This document shows positions 32,714-40,820 of a DNA stretch of 64,000 nucleotides, in pieces. The stretch comes from Anaerococcus prevotii DSM 20548 (GTDB taxonomy: Bacteria; Bacillota; Clostridia; Tissierellales; Peptoniphilaceae): contig NC_013171.1 in assembly GCF_000024105.1 (NCBI RefSeq), positions 310,001 to 374,000 on the forward strand. The letters run 5' to 3'. Each line of letters starts with the position of its first letter. Within the stretch, counting starts at the first letter, position 1. The position numbers and the translations under genes are program-made. The notes beneath the pieces were generated by a model. It had not been told where the DNA came from, did no database searches, and saw only the letters and a list, made by a program, of their open reading frames with translations.

Positions 32714-34069
32714 ATGAAAAATACTTTATTAAAATCTTATTTTAAATACTTGATACCGACTATATTGACTATGATTTTGTTTTCTACCTACACCATGGTA
32801 GACGGAATCTTCGTAGGCCAGGGAGTGGGGGCAGAGGGGATTTCTGCGGTAAATGTCGCCATGCCTTTTATAACTTTGACCTTTTCCCTTTCGATTTTGA
32901 TATCCATAGGAAGCTTAAATCTAATAACCTACCAATTAGGCAAGGATGACAAGGAGAAGGCGGATGAATTCTTCTCGATTGGTCTCGTCCTATCCCTGAT
33001 AGTTGCTATAAGCATATCGGTTTTCACCTATATCTTTATGGATCCTTTAATCAAGGTCTTGGGAGCAAGCCCCGAGATAAGTCATATAGTAAGAGACTAC
33101 TTGTCTGTGATAATATTTTTCACTCCATTTTATGTCATGGCCTATGTCTTCGAGATTATGGTTAAGGCAGATGGTAGGCCGATAATTTCTACGATTTTGA
33201 TGATAGTATCAGCCCTTACAAATATTATCCTAGACTATGTATTTATCTTTCGCTTCCATATGGGAGTGAGGGGAGCGGCTATTGCTACAGGGATCGCCCA
33301 AGTCCTTCCAACTATAGGTTATGTGGCATATTTTATGTCTCCTAAAGCCAAGCTTAAGTTTAGGAGCTTTAAGCTTAAGTTTTATAAGATTAAAGAAATC
33401 ATATCCTATGGTTTCCCAGCAAGCCTTAACGAGCTTTCTTCTGGATTTGTGATTCTTTTGTTTAACAATGTAATCTCAGCCTATTACGGGACAGAGGGAC
33501 TTGCAGCCTTTTCTGTAATCTCTTATATAATGATATTTGTTGTAAATACCATGATTGCAGTAAACCAAGCAAGCCAGCCCCTTCTTTCTTTCTATTTCGG
33601 CAGGGAAAGCTATGAGGATGTCTTAAGGATAAGAAAGTACATGCTAAGGACAGTAGCCCTCCTAAGTCTTATGATCTTTGTGATTATAGAGCTTAGGCCA
33701 GAGTTTTTTGTAAATGTCTTTATAGCAGATTATGAGGAAGCTTTCCTTCCCTTTGCAGTAAGAGCCTTGAGGATATTTGCCATTTCCTACCTTATCATGG
33801 GCTTTAACATCATAAATGCAGGCTATATGACTTCTGTAAAAAAACCTCGCTATGACTTCTATATAACTATGGTAAGAGGTTACGTCCTAATGGCAATTTT
33901 AGTCTACGCCTTACCTCTCGCCTTAGGCAAAGAGATAATCTGGCATGTGGCGACTATAACAGAGTTTGTGACTATGATATTTTCTATATTCTTTATCAGA
34001 GATGAGATAAAGGAAATTCATAAGCTAGAAAGAATTCGTGACAAGCATATCAAGAAAAAATACCAATAA
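32714..34069 (+). CDS. MATE family efflux transporter
   Basis: The 451-residue multidrug and toxin extrusion protein has twelve helices in two homologous halves. Typical are 'MVDGIFVGQGVGAEGISAVNVAMP' in TM1-2 with the conserved G-x-G-x-A, and 'GFPASLNELSSGFVILLFNNVIS' at the start of the second half. It exports cationic compounds in exchange for Na+ or H+. A TATAAT at 32683-32688 and AGAAGGAG precede the ATG. The gene is divergent from the MFS gene (85 bp apart), so two exporters may share this control region. Confidence 0.92.
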   Translation: MKNTLLKSYFKYLIPTILTMILFSTYTMVDGIFVGQGVGAEGISAVNVAMPFITLTFSLSILISIGSLNLITYQLGKDDKEKADEFFSIGLVLSLIVAISISVFTYIFMDPLIKVLGASPEISHIVRDYLSVIIFFTPFYVMAYVFEIMVKADGRPIISTILMIVSALTNIILDYVFIFRFHMGVRGAAIATGIAQVLPTIGYVAYFMSPKAKLKFRSFKLKFYKIKEIISYGFPASLNELSSGFVILLFNNVISAYYGTEGLAAFSVISYIMIFVVNTMIAVNQASQPLLSFYFGRESYEDVLRIRKYMLRTVALLSLMIFVIIELRPEFFVNVFIADYEEAFLPFAVRALRIFAISYLIMGFNIINAGYMTSVKKPRYDFYITMVRGYVLMAILVYALPLALGKEIIWHVATITEFVTMIFSIFFIRDEIKEIHKLERIRDKHIKKKYQ

Positions 34070-34073
34070 AAGA

Positions 34074-34113
34074 AGAGTGTTCACGGGAGGAATCCATGAA
34101 CACTCTTTTTCTT
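34074..34113. terminator. Bidirectional terminator between MATE and GNAT genes
   Basis: Stem AAGAGTGTTCA/TGAACACTCTT with flanking A-run and T-run, placed between two convergent genes. Confidence 0.88.
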
Positions 34114-34120
34114 GTGAGGA

Positions 34121-34396
34121 CTATCTTGCATCGACGTCCTTATATTTTTCATCTTCGTCGAATTTCTTTACTGCATAGGAGCAGATAGGAAGAATCTTCT
34201 TATTATTTTTCCTACTAGCAGAAACCACTTGGTCTAAGAGCTTTCCGGCAAGGCCTTGACCGCCGTATTTTTTATCTACAACTGTGTGAGTTATCTTCCA
34301 TAGGCTGCCATCTTCTTCATATTGGCAAAATCCGACCTTTTTTCCTTCGTCTATAGCCTGGGCTTCTTTTTCTTCTTTATTAAAAATAATTTTCAT
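34121..34396 (-). CDS. Small GNAT acetyltransferase-like protein (YjdJ type)
   Basis: The 91-residue protein is of the minimal GNAT class found in YjdJ/Arabidopsis At1g77540-like proteins. It has a short beta hairpin 'KKVGFCQYEEDGSLWKITHTVVDKKYGGQGLAGKLLDQVV' containing the acetyl-CoA loop GGQGLAGKL, then 'KKILPICSYAVKKF' with a conserved Cys. The acceptor is unknown. It is monocistronic and preceded by GAGGTG on the minus strand. The region up to the next gene (34397-34509) shows no further feature. Confidence 0.8.
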   Translation of the reverse strand: MKIIFNKEEKEAQAIDEGKKVGFCQYEEDGSLWKITHTVVDKKYGGQGLAGKLLDQVVSASRKNNKKILPICSYAVKKFDEDEKYKDVDAR

Positions 34397-34509
34397 ATTA
34401 TCACCTCACATATTTCTTACCCAATTGTTGAAATTTTAATAAAGGCTTCGCTTATGCTACTTTGAAAACCAGTGGAAAATTTAGTATAGTAAGGTCAAAG
34501 TGAGGTATT

Positions 34510-35349
34510 ATGGAAAAAGAAAAAGCGTTTTTATATATAGATACAAATTTCTCAAATGATGAAGCCCTCATGCTCGATATGGCCTTTAGGTCCTTTAACT
34601 TCGAGCTAGTAGGCCTTTCATCAATCAGAAGCCAAATTACAGCAGATGCCGGAGCAGATAATATCCTAGGCCTTAATGAAAGTCACGAACTCTTCCTTCC
34701 TATAGCAAAGGGCTATGAGGAAAATCTCAAGGAAGATAAAATGGCAACTAAAGCAGGAGACATCTTCTATTATAACAATCACAAGGATTATCTGGAAGAA
34801 ATGGATGTAGAAGATCAGATCTATGACATAGCTCAAGATTGTGGGAAGATTGATATCATCGCCACAGGTCCCCTAACTAATATAGCAAGGGCCCTAGACA
34901 AATACGAGGACCTAGAAGATTATATTTCCCATATCTTTATAAGCGGGGGAAATCTCTATGGGCCTGACTTTAATTTTAAGGAAGATCCTCAGGCCATAAA
35001 CAAAATCCTAAACTCATCTATCGATATTTTCATCCTAGCCAAAAACCTAGCAGATGGGATAGAAGTGACAGATTCCTTCCTAGAAGCTCTTGATAGAGAT
35101 AATAAAAACAAAGAGATTATAGAAAGACTTAAGGATGATAAGGATAAGAGATTCCTATACGGACCCCTCCTACTTTACCTAGTAGAAAAGCCAGAAGCCT
35201 TTATTTTTGAAGAAACAGGCGTTAAGGTAGACGATGAAGAAAATGTTGGGGAGATGATCAGGGTTAATTCTAGAAGAAAGGTCTATCTAGCCAACAGAGT
35301 AAATGAAGAAAGCTTCTTAGAATATATCGAAGGCAAATTATGCAAATAA
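34510..35349 (+). CDS. Degenerate nucleoside hydrolase-like protein
   Basis: The 279-residue protein has the inosine-uridine nucleoside hydrolase fold: GPLTNIARAL at 120-129, ISGGN at 144-148, and FKEDPQAINKILN at 156-168. The Ca2+/catalytic motif DxDPGxDDA reads DTNFSNDEA (11-19), so the general-base Asp is Asn13 and the second chelating Asp is Glu18. The C-terminal HD pair of the family is replaced by Tyr217-Gly218. Ordinary ribohydrolase activity is therefore doubtful. The stop overlaps the next start by 10 bp, linking it to two small membrane proteins. A ligand-sensing or different hydrolase role is possible. Confidence 0.75.
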   Translation: MEKEKAFLYIDTNFSNDEALMLDMAFRSFNFELVGLSSIRSQITADAGADNILGLNESHELFLPIAKGYEENLKEDKMATKAGDIFYYNNHKDYLEEMDVEDQIYDIAQDCGKIDIIATGPLTNIARALDKYEDLEDYISHIFISGGNLYGPDFNFKEDPQAINKILNSSIDIFILAKNLADGIEVTDSFLEALDRDNKNKEIIERLKDDKDKRFLYGPLLLYLVEKPEAFIFEETGVKVDDEENVGEMIRVNSRRKVYLANRVNEESFLEYIEGKLCK

Positions 35350-35837
35350 AAAAACCGGGAGCAAGGATCATAAAAACTGGACTTGCCCTATTTCTATCAA
35401 TGATTCTTTCAAGTCTAAGAGTAAGTGGCCTTCCTTTTTATAGCGGAATAGCTGCAATTATCTGTATGCAACAAGACGTAGCTTCGACTTTCGTAAAGGG
35501 AATCAACAGGGCGATTGGAACTATAATTGGAGGACTAACAGGACTAGTATATTTACTATACATAGGAGGTGCTAAACTCCCTCAGCCGATAAATATCCTT
35601 TTTCTTTCGATTGTCGTAACTATTCTTATCTGGGTACTTGCAAGCTTTGAGAGAAATCTTGCCATAACCATTGCGGCAATTGTATTCTTATCAGTTACTA
35701 TCAACCACGCTCATGATGTGGCAGGACCTGTAGCCTTTGCCTTAAATAGGATAATTGACACCATAATAGGAATATTTACAGCCCTATTTGTAAATTGGCT
35801 AGATTTTAAATTTAGAAAAGGAGAAAGCCATGGCTAA
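35340..35837 (+). CDS. Half-size FUSC/aromatic acid exporter-like membrane protein, copy 1
   Basis: The 165-residue protein has about four or five membrane helices. It matches the N-terminal membrane half of the FUSC/ArAE (DUF939-like) family: 'KPGARIIKTGLALFLSMILSSL', 'IAAIICMQQDVASTFVKGINRAIGTIIGGLTGL' and a final 'ALNRIIDTIIGIFTAL'. The usual cytoplasmic C-terminal domain is missing. Start ATG 35340 lies inside the end of the preceding gene. The next gene is a close paralogue overlapping by 8 bp, so the two may form a heterodimer. Confidence 0.75.
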   Translation: MQIKKPGARIIKTGLALFLSMILSSLRVSGLPFYSGIAAIICMQQDVASTFVKGINRAIGTIIGGLTGLVYLLYIGGAKLPQPINILFLSIVVTILIWVLASFERNLAITIAAIVFLSVTINHAHDVAGPVAFALNRIIDTIIGIFTALFVNWLDFKFRKGESHG

Positions 35838-36372
35838 AATATCAACCATAAAAAGACCGGGCCTTAGGATAATAAAAACAGTCCTCGCCGTATTTCTTTC
35901 CATGGTAATATCAGAACTAAGACCAGGAGAAGGCCTTCCAATAAATTCTTCCATAGCGGCGATAATCTCTATGCAGACCAACCTAGTAAATACGAAAGAT
36001 ATAGGTATAAACAGGGTAATAGGAACAATCCTTGGAGGTATCATAGGACTAATCTATCTAATAGTGATCCCAGATTTCAAGGATCCCTACATCCTAGACT
36101 TCTTCCTAATGAGCCTAATAGTAGGCCTAATAATATGGATCATGGCCCACCTAAAACGCTACAACGCCCTAACCATAATGGCCATAGTATTCCTATCAAT
36201 CACCCTAGATAACGTAAACCAAACAACAGACCTCCCAGTACTTTTCGCCTTCAACAGAACCCTAGATACACTGATAGGAGTGGTAATATCGATAATAATA
36301 AACGGAGCGGAAATTTCTTATAGGAAAAGAAAGTTTCTTAAGAAAAATGGGATAGACAAGTGGGAGAGGTAG
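35830..36372 (+). CDS. Half-size FUSC/aromatic acid exporter-like membrane protein, copy 2
   Basis: The 180-residue paralogue of the preceding gene has the same block order ('KRPGLRIIKTVLAVFLSMVIS', 'SIAAIISMQTNLVNTKDIGINRVIGTILGGIIGL', 'AFNRTLDTLIGVVISI'). It also has a basic C-terminal tail. Alignment by eye suggests roughly half of the residues are identical, so the pair arose by tandem duplication. The stop codon TAG touches the left end of the large non-coding element that begins at 36371. It is the last gene of the three-gene operon with the nucleoside-hydrolase-like protein. Confidence 0.75.
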   Translation: MAKISTIKRPGLRIIKTVLAVFLSMVISELRPGEGLPINSSIAAIISMQTNLVNTKDIGINRVIGTILGGIIGLIYLIVIPDFKDPYILDFFLMSLIVGLIIWIMAHLKRYNALTIMAIVFLSITLDNVNQTTDLPVLFAFNRTLDTLIGVVISIIINGAEISYRKRKFLKKNGIDKWER

Positions 36373-37490
36373 ATATTTTTTTCTAAAATATCTTTGGCTA
36401 AAAATGCTTTAGTTATAAATCTATCTATGTATTGGAATATACTTTTATATGAAGGCGTCCCTTCGAAGCTTTTGGAAGAACGCTAAGGGCATTTCTAGAA
36501 ATTTTAAAAATCTTTGAATAAAAAATCTTAGAAAAGATGTTTCTATGTATTAAAATATTTCTTAAATCAGGGTTGAACCCTTCGAACCCAAGGGGACAGG
36601 CTAAGGGGGCGGCAGAGGCCCCCTCTACCCTTTCCCCTTGACCCCTTTGTCATTCACCCCCTCTGCTCCTAAAGCGGAGTGCGGAAAAGGTCGATTTGCT
36701 TCGCAAATCTTTGTTGATAGGGGGATCCCTTTGTTTTACTTGTTCTTGGATTTAACAATGTCTAATCTCCGTCTCTCTAAAAATCGATAACTCGCTAACG
36801 CTCAAACAAATCGATTTTCTTAACGAGAGACTTGATTAGACATTTCTACCCGTCCACAGGGGAAGAGAAATGGTAAGCTTTGCCTTTGGCAAAGCATGTC
36901 ATGTTTTTTATATTTTACATATTATTTAAGAAATAATTCTGATGTAGCTAAGCTACGGAGAATTATTCCGGTTTTTTAGATAGGGATACATTATATTCTT
37001 CAGTATATCTTATAAACAACCTTTACCGGGTAGCATGTATAATCAGAGTGAGCGTTAAGAAAATTTATCTGTTTGAGCGAAGCGAGTTATAAATTTTTAG
37101 CGAATGATGATTAGGAATCTCTAGCTGATAAATAAATTGTAACGAAGAGTTCCGCCTACTAAAAAAGATTGGCGCATGCCAATCAACAAATTCCGCACTC
37201 CGCTAAGGAGCAGAGGGGGTGAGGGAAAAGGGGGCTTGGGGGAAAGCTGGAGGGGGCCTCTGTCGCCCCCTTAGCGTTCCCCCAAAGGTTCGAAGGGACA
37301 CCTTCATAAAAAGAAAGTATTAAATATTCAGATATCTTTTTTTCTAAAAACTTTAATTCAAAATCTTTTTTAAGAATCCTTTATATCTCTTAAGGGTTCG
37401 AAGGGATCACCCTTGCTTTAAGAATTCTTTTGGTATCTAGATACATTTTTCCTAAAAATATTTAGTCTCAGATATTTTAAAATATCTCCC
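36371..37490. mobile_element. Family E structured element, copy E1
   Basis: This is a gene-free stretch of 1.1 kb. Terminal repeats GATATTTTTTTCTAAAATATC (left) and GATATTTTAAAATATC (right) bracket two GC-rich inverted arms that begin with TTCGAA-containing hairpins. The arms contain AGGGGGC-GGCAGAG-GCCCCCT hairpins and CTCTGCTCC/GGAGCAGAG. Inner hairpins include GATTTGC/GCAAATC and a long stem closed by TGTCTAATC/GATTAGACA. At both ends a second, shorter remnant end lies outside the main arms, suggesting nesting. The main body (about 36565-37310) is the reverse complement of E2. A G-quadruplex-capable tract lies at 37215-37242. Confidence 0.75.
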
Positions 37491-38142
37491 TACTAATTTT
37501 AATATTCACCCCATCCAAAAGCTCCGCCTTAAATGGACTGTTTTCTAGGAAGCCTTTTATGAATTCGTATCTCATTTGGTGGTATTTGGATTTTTCTTTT
37601 TTGTTTTCTACTCCACTTACGTTTCCTATTTCAAATGATTCGTGGCTGTCGTGGTCGTGGCCTCCTTCACAGCTATCTGTTAGGGAATCTTCTGGGTTTT
37701 TTACTTCGTCTTCGTATTGTTGGTGGAGATTGGTATCTGTTATTAGAAGGAGGTTGCCTTCTTCGTCCATTCCTGCTCTTAGGGCTCTGTCGCATGGCAT
37801 GCCATCTAGAAGTCTTAGGTTTAGTTTATCGAAGACTTCTTCGAAGCTATCTAGTTTTTCCTTACTTCCTTCGATTTTTCCTAGTTCGTAGAATTTTTCT
37901 TCTGGATTTTCTGATAGGTTAATAGCCCTTGCAAGTCTGTTTTCAACCATATCGATTCTAGAAGATAGCCAACCGTGGATGTTTTCTTGATCTACTAAGT
38001 CTTCTAGGGGATCTGTCTTTACCTTTGGGAAGTTCTTATCGATTTCTTCTGTCTTTCCTTCCATTATATAATCTGATATTTTATCTTGAAATTTAATTTT
38101 TTCATACATCATGTAATGTATTGGTCCTAAATTTTTACTCAT
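37477..38142 (-). CDS. Hypothetical protein, 221 aa, with His/Asp-rich motif
   Basis: I cannot name the family. The protein is soluble, helical and acidic, starting MSKNLGPIHYMMYEKI. It has predicted helices through residue 125 and an acidic loop with the His-rich stretch GGHDHDSHESFE near residue 160, which might bind metal. A final 'YHQMRYEFIKGFLENSPFKAELLDGVNIKIS' segment follows. The last four residues and stop codon (REIF) are encoded by the terminal repeat of E1, so the original C-terminus may have been replaced. GAGGAG precedes the ATG on the minus strand. It is divergent from the ECF gene. Confidence 0.6.
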   Translation of the reverse strand: MSKNLGPIHYMMYEKIKFQDKISDYIMEGKTEEIDKNFPKVKTDPLEDLVDQENIHGWLSSRIDMVENRLARAINLSENPEEKFYELGKIEGSKEKLDSFEEVFDKLNLRLLDGMPCDRALRAGMDEEGNLLLITDTNLHQQYEDEVKNPEDSLTDSCEGGHDHDSHESFEIGNVSGVENKKEKSKYHQMRYEFIKGFLENSPFKAELLDGVNIKISREIF

Positions 38143-38214
38143 TTTATCTCCTCTTATATTTTTACTTTACATTTTGTGTTATACTATAAATGAAATAATT
38201 TTCGAGGAGGTTTT

Positions 38215-38760
38215 ATGAAAAAAAACTTAACAACCAAAAAGTTGGTTTATGTTGCGCTTTTTACAGCCTTAGTCTACATATTTTCTAGATTTTTCCAAAT
38301 CCCAGTCGTGACACCTTTTGGTCAAACTAGATTTCATTTAGGCAATGTATTTTGTCTTCTTGCAGGTATCCTTATGGGGCCAGGATTCGGTGGGCTTGCG
38401 GCAGGACTTGGCTCTGCCTTGTTTGACTTATTTGACCCAGTATATTTTACTTCAGCACCTATAACTTTCGTCACAAAGTTTGCCCTAGCCTTCGTTGCAG
38501 GAGCAATTTATAGGAAGAGAAGAGAGCTTGTCGATAAGAAAAGACTAGCATTTGCAGCAATCTTTGGTCAGCTTACCTATGTTTTCTTATATCTACTAAA
38601 GACTTATATTACAAATAAATTTGTGATGGGCTTTACTAATGAAGCTGTTATGGCAGAGCTTATACCAAAGGCGGGAGTTTCTCTATTTAACGCTCTAATT
38701 TCTGTAATTATAGCCTTTATCCTTGCCATGCCTTTGCTCAAATCAGTAAAGTTTGAATAA
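38215..38760 (+). CDS. ECF transporter substrate-binding (S) component
   Basis: The 181-residue membrane protein has about five or six helices of the energy-coupling factor S-component fold. It begins with the typical TTKKLVYVALFTALVYIF, followed by 'FHLGNVFCLLAGILMGPGFGGLAAGLGSALFDL' and a final hydrophobic helix. S components capture vitamins or related compounds and share a common EcfAAT module encoded elsewhere. The vitamin cannot be told from sequence, and no riboswitch is visible in the 70-bp upstream region. CGAGGAGG is the ribosome binding site. Confidence 0.8.
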   Translation: MKKNLTTKKLVYVALFTALVYIFSRFFQIPVVTPFGQTRFHLGNVFCLLAGILMGPGFGGLAAGLGSALFDLFDPVYFTSAPITFVTKFALAFVAGAIYRKRRELVDKKRLAFAAIFGQLTYVFLYLLKTYITNKFVMGFTNEAVMAELIPKAGVSLFNALISVIIAFILAMPLLKSVKFE

Positions 38761-38813
38761 AACAGGCTCTTTTGGGTATTTATTAACTTAGAAAGAAAAA
38801 TGAAGGGGTTATT

Positions 38814-39452
38814 ATGAAGGAAAGATTAAAAGAATTTCACATGACCTGTCCAGAATGTGGTCATGGTTTTGATGGTGAATTTAATACAGCAGTTTTTGAA
38901 GATTCGATCGAGAGGGAGAAAATCCTAGATGGCACTTTCGCTCAAGCGACCTGCCCTGAGTGTGGGCATGAGTTTGTCCTAAACTACAGATTTGTCTACA
39001 CAGATGACTCTCTTAAGTTTATGATTATCAATGATCCGAATTTCGTCGATGTCAAAAACAGGATTGCCCTTAGGTCTTCCTTCAAGCTCCTCGATGCTGT
39101 AAGGAGAAACGAGGCAGAAAAGTTTGAAGTAATCCTTACTACAGATATAAATGACTTAAGGGAAAAGATTATCCTAATGGAGGCGGGACTTTCCCTAAGG
39201 GCAGTTGAGCTTATGAAATATATCCTTCTAGAAAGTGATGACCTAAGCCTAAGTCACGACCAAGTAGCAAGCTTCCGCTACGGTCTAGATGAGTCCTTTG
39301 ATATTATTACTAGAGGGGGAGATTCTATGAAGCTTCCTTTCCTAAGAGAAATCTATGAGAAAATCTACGACCAATACAGCCCATACTTTGAAGAAAAGGC
39401 TGAAGTGATAGATAGGGCTTGGGCCTTTGATTTTCTTAAGAAGATTAAGTAA
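38814..39452 (+). CDS. CpXC domain protein
   Basis: The 212-residue protein has two CPxC zinc-type knuckles, TCPECGHGF (about 10-18) and TCPECGHEF (about 45-53), separated by about 30 residues. This is the layout of the CpXC domain family. The C-terminal two thirds are helical with charged surfaces, without membrane segment. Function of the family is unknown. It is preceded by a ribosome binding site (GAAGGGG), lies 53 bp behind the ECF gene, and has a terminator immediately behind it. Confidence 0.78.
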   Translation: MKERLKEFHMTCPECGHGFDGEFNTAVFEDSIEREKILDGTFAQATCPECGHEFVLNYRFVYTDDSLKFMIINDPNFVDVKNRIALRSSFKLLDAVRRNEAEKFEVILTTDINDLREKIILMEAGLSLRAVELMKYILLESDDLSLSHDQVASFRYGLDESFDIITRGGDSMKLPFLREIYEKIYDQYSPYFEEKAEVIDRAWAFDFLKKIK

Positions 39453-39453
39453 G

Positions 39454-39474
39454 AAGCGGTTCGCCGCTTTTTTT
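39454..39474 (+). terminator. Terminator behind the CpXC gene
   Basis: Stem AAGCGG/CCGCTT with TTCG tetraloop followed by five more T. Confidence 0.88.
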
Positions 39475-39503
39475 ATTGGAGGAAATTCTAGTATAGTATC
39501 CCT

Positions 39504-40820
39504 ATGAAATTCTATGTCGCAAATAATAAGAAAAGAAAACAAGTTTATGATATATTAAATATCTTCTATGACCATGATGACTTGGTTTTTGATGAAGATG
39601 CTAGTCTAAAAGTATATGATAAGGAAATTATATTTAGGGAAAGAAAGATAGAATACGAGGAAGCTGATCTTAAAAGAACTCTCTACGAGCTTTTGGTAAA
39701 AGAGACAGGCTATCAGTCTCCCTGGGGTTATCTTACAGGGTCTAAGCCATCCAAGCTCTTAGAGAAGATGAGTCTAGCAGATCTTAAGGAAAAGTATTTA
39801 ATAAGTGATAAGAAGCTTAAGATCCTTGAAGATATCAGGAACTTACAAGAATCCATGTCATTTGATCCACAAGACTTCTCCCTTTACATCAACATTCCCT
39901 TCTGTCCTACTAGGTGCAAGTATTGCTCCTATCCTACCATTGTTGGAGATAGGAAGGAGAAGGGAGAATATATCTCATCTCTAATCTACGAGATAGAAAA
40001 TATCAATCTTCCAGAAGGATTAGACGCCATCTATATCGGCGGGGGCACTCCTTCCTTTATAGACGAAGATGACCTAGAAAGGCTTCTTTATGCAATAAAT
40101 AATAAATTTTCCTACAAGGAATTTACCTTCGAGGCAGGAAGAGAAGATACATTAAATACAAGAAAGCTAGAAATCCTTAAGGCAGGAGGAGTAGGCCGTA
40201 TCTCCCTTAATCCCCAGTCCTTTAACAAAGAAGTTGTCGAAAGGGCAGGGAGGACCTACGACTATGACCACCTCCTAGAAATCTACCAAGGAGCCAAAGA
40301 CCTTGGTTTTATAGTAAATATGGACTTTATCATAGGCCTTATCGGAGAAAGTAGCGAGCTTTTTAGGAGAAACTTCGAAGTCCTTGAAGCATTAAGGCCT
40401 GATAATATCACCTTCCACGCCCTAGCTATGAAGGTGGGAAGTAAGTATTTTGAAGGAAAAGTCAAGGCCGAAAGGGGAGAGAGCCTTAAGATAAGTCAAA
40501 TGATAGAAGACTTCGTAGAAGAAAATTCCTACAAGCCATACTATCTCTATAGGCAAAAGAACATAGTATCCAATCTCGAAAACATAGGCTATGAGAGAGG
40601 CGATTCTTCCCAAAGATATAATATTATAATCAATGAAGAGAAAGAATCTATAATTGGCTTGGGTATGAATGCCAACACCAAGCTTATGAATGGGAAGAAA
40701 TTTAGAAATTCTAGAAACCTTAGAGACTATTTCGACAAGGTTCAAGAAGAAATTTGGGCTAAAAATGAAATGATTAATGAGTATAATATAAGCAAACATA
40801 GGAGGAATTATGGAAATTAA
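39504..40820 (+). CDS. hemZ: HemZ-like radical SAM coproporphyrinogen dehydrogenase
   Basis: The 438-residue radical SAM enzyme has the cluster motif C134-x3-C138-x2-C141 in IPFCPTRCKYC. It is followed by 'YIGGGTPSF' (SAM-binding GGGTP near residue 174) and 'GRISLNPQSFN', all as in the HemN/HemZ group. The extra N-terminal domain of about 120 residues is characteristic of Bacillus/Clostridium HemZ. The proposed role is oxygen-independent decarboxylation of coproporphyrinogen III. As no other heme genes are in view, a related radical SAM reaction cannot be excluded. The stop overlaps pepD by 11 bp. Confidence 0.85.
   Translation: MKFYVANNKKRKQVYDILNIFYDHDDLVFDEDASLKVYDKEIIFRERKIEYEEADLKRTLYELLVKETGYQSPWGYLTGSKPSKLLEKMSLADLKEKYLISDKKLKILEDIRNLQESMSFDPQDFSLYINIPFCPTRCKYCSYPTIVGDRKEKGEYISSLIYEIENINLPEGLDAIYIGGGTPSFIDEDDLERLLYAINNKFSYKEFTFEAGREDTLNTRKLEILKAGGVGRISLNPQSFNKEVVERAGRTYDYDHLLEIYQGAKDLGFIVNMDFIIGLIGESSELFRRNFEVLEALRPDNITFHALAMKVGSKYFEGKVKAERGESLKISQMIEDFVEENSYKPYYLYRQKNIVSNLENIGYERGDSSQRYNIIINEEKESIIGLGMNANTKLMNGKKFRNSRNLRDYFDKVQEEIWAKNEMINEYNISKHRRNYGN

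Noticed and set aside
36571-36600. tRNA-like T-arm in the E-element ends (GGTTCGAA)
   Set aside because: TTCGAA with flanking G/C looks like a T-loop, but the stem lengths do not fit and no cloverleaf or acceptor stem surrounds it.
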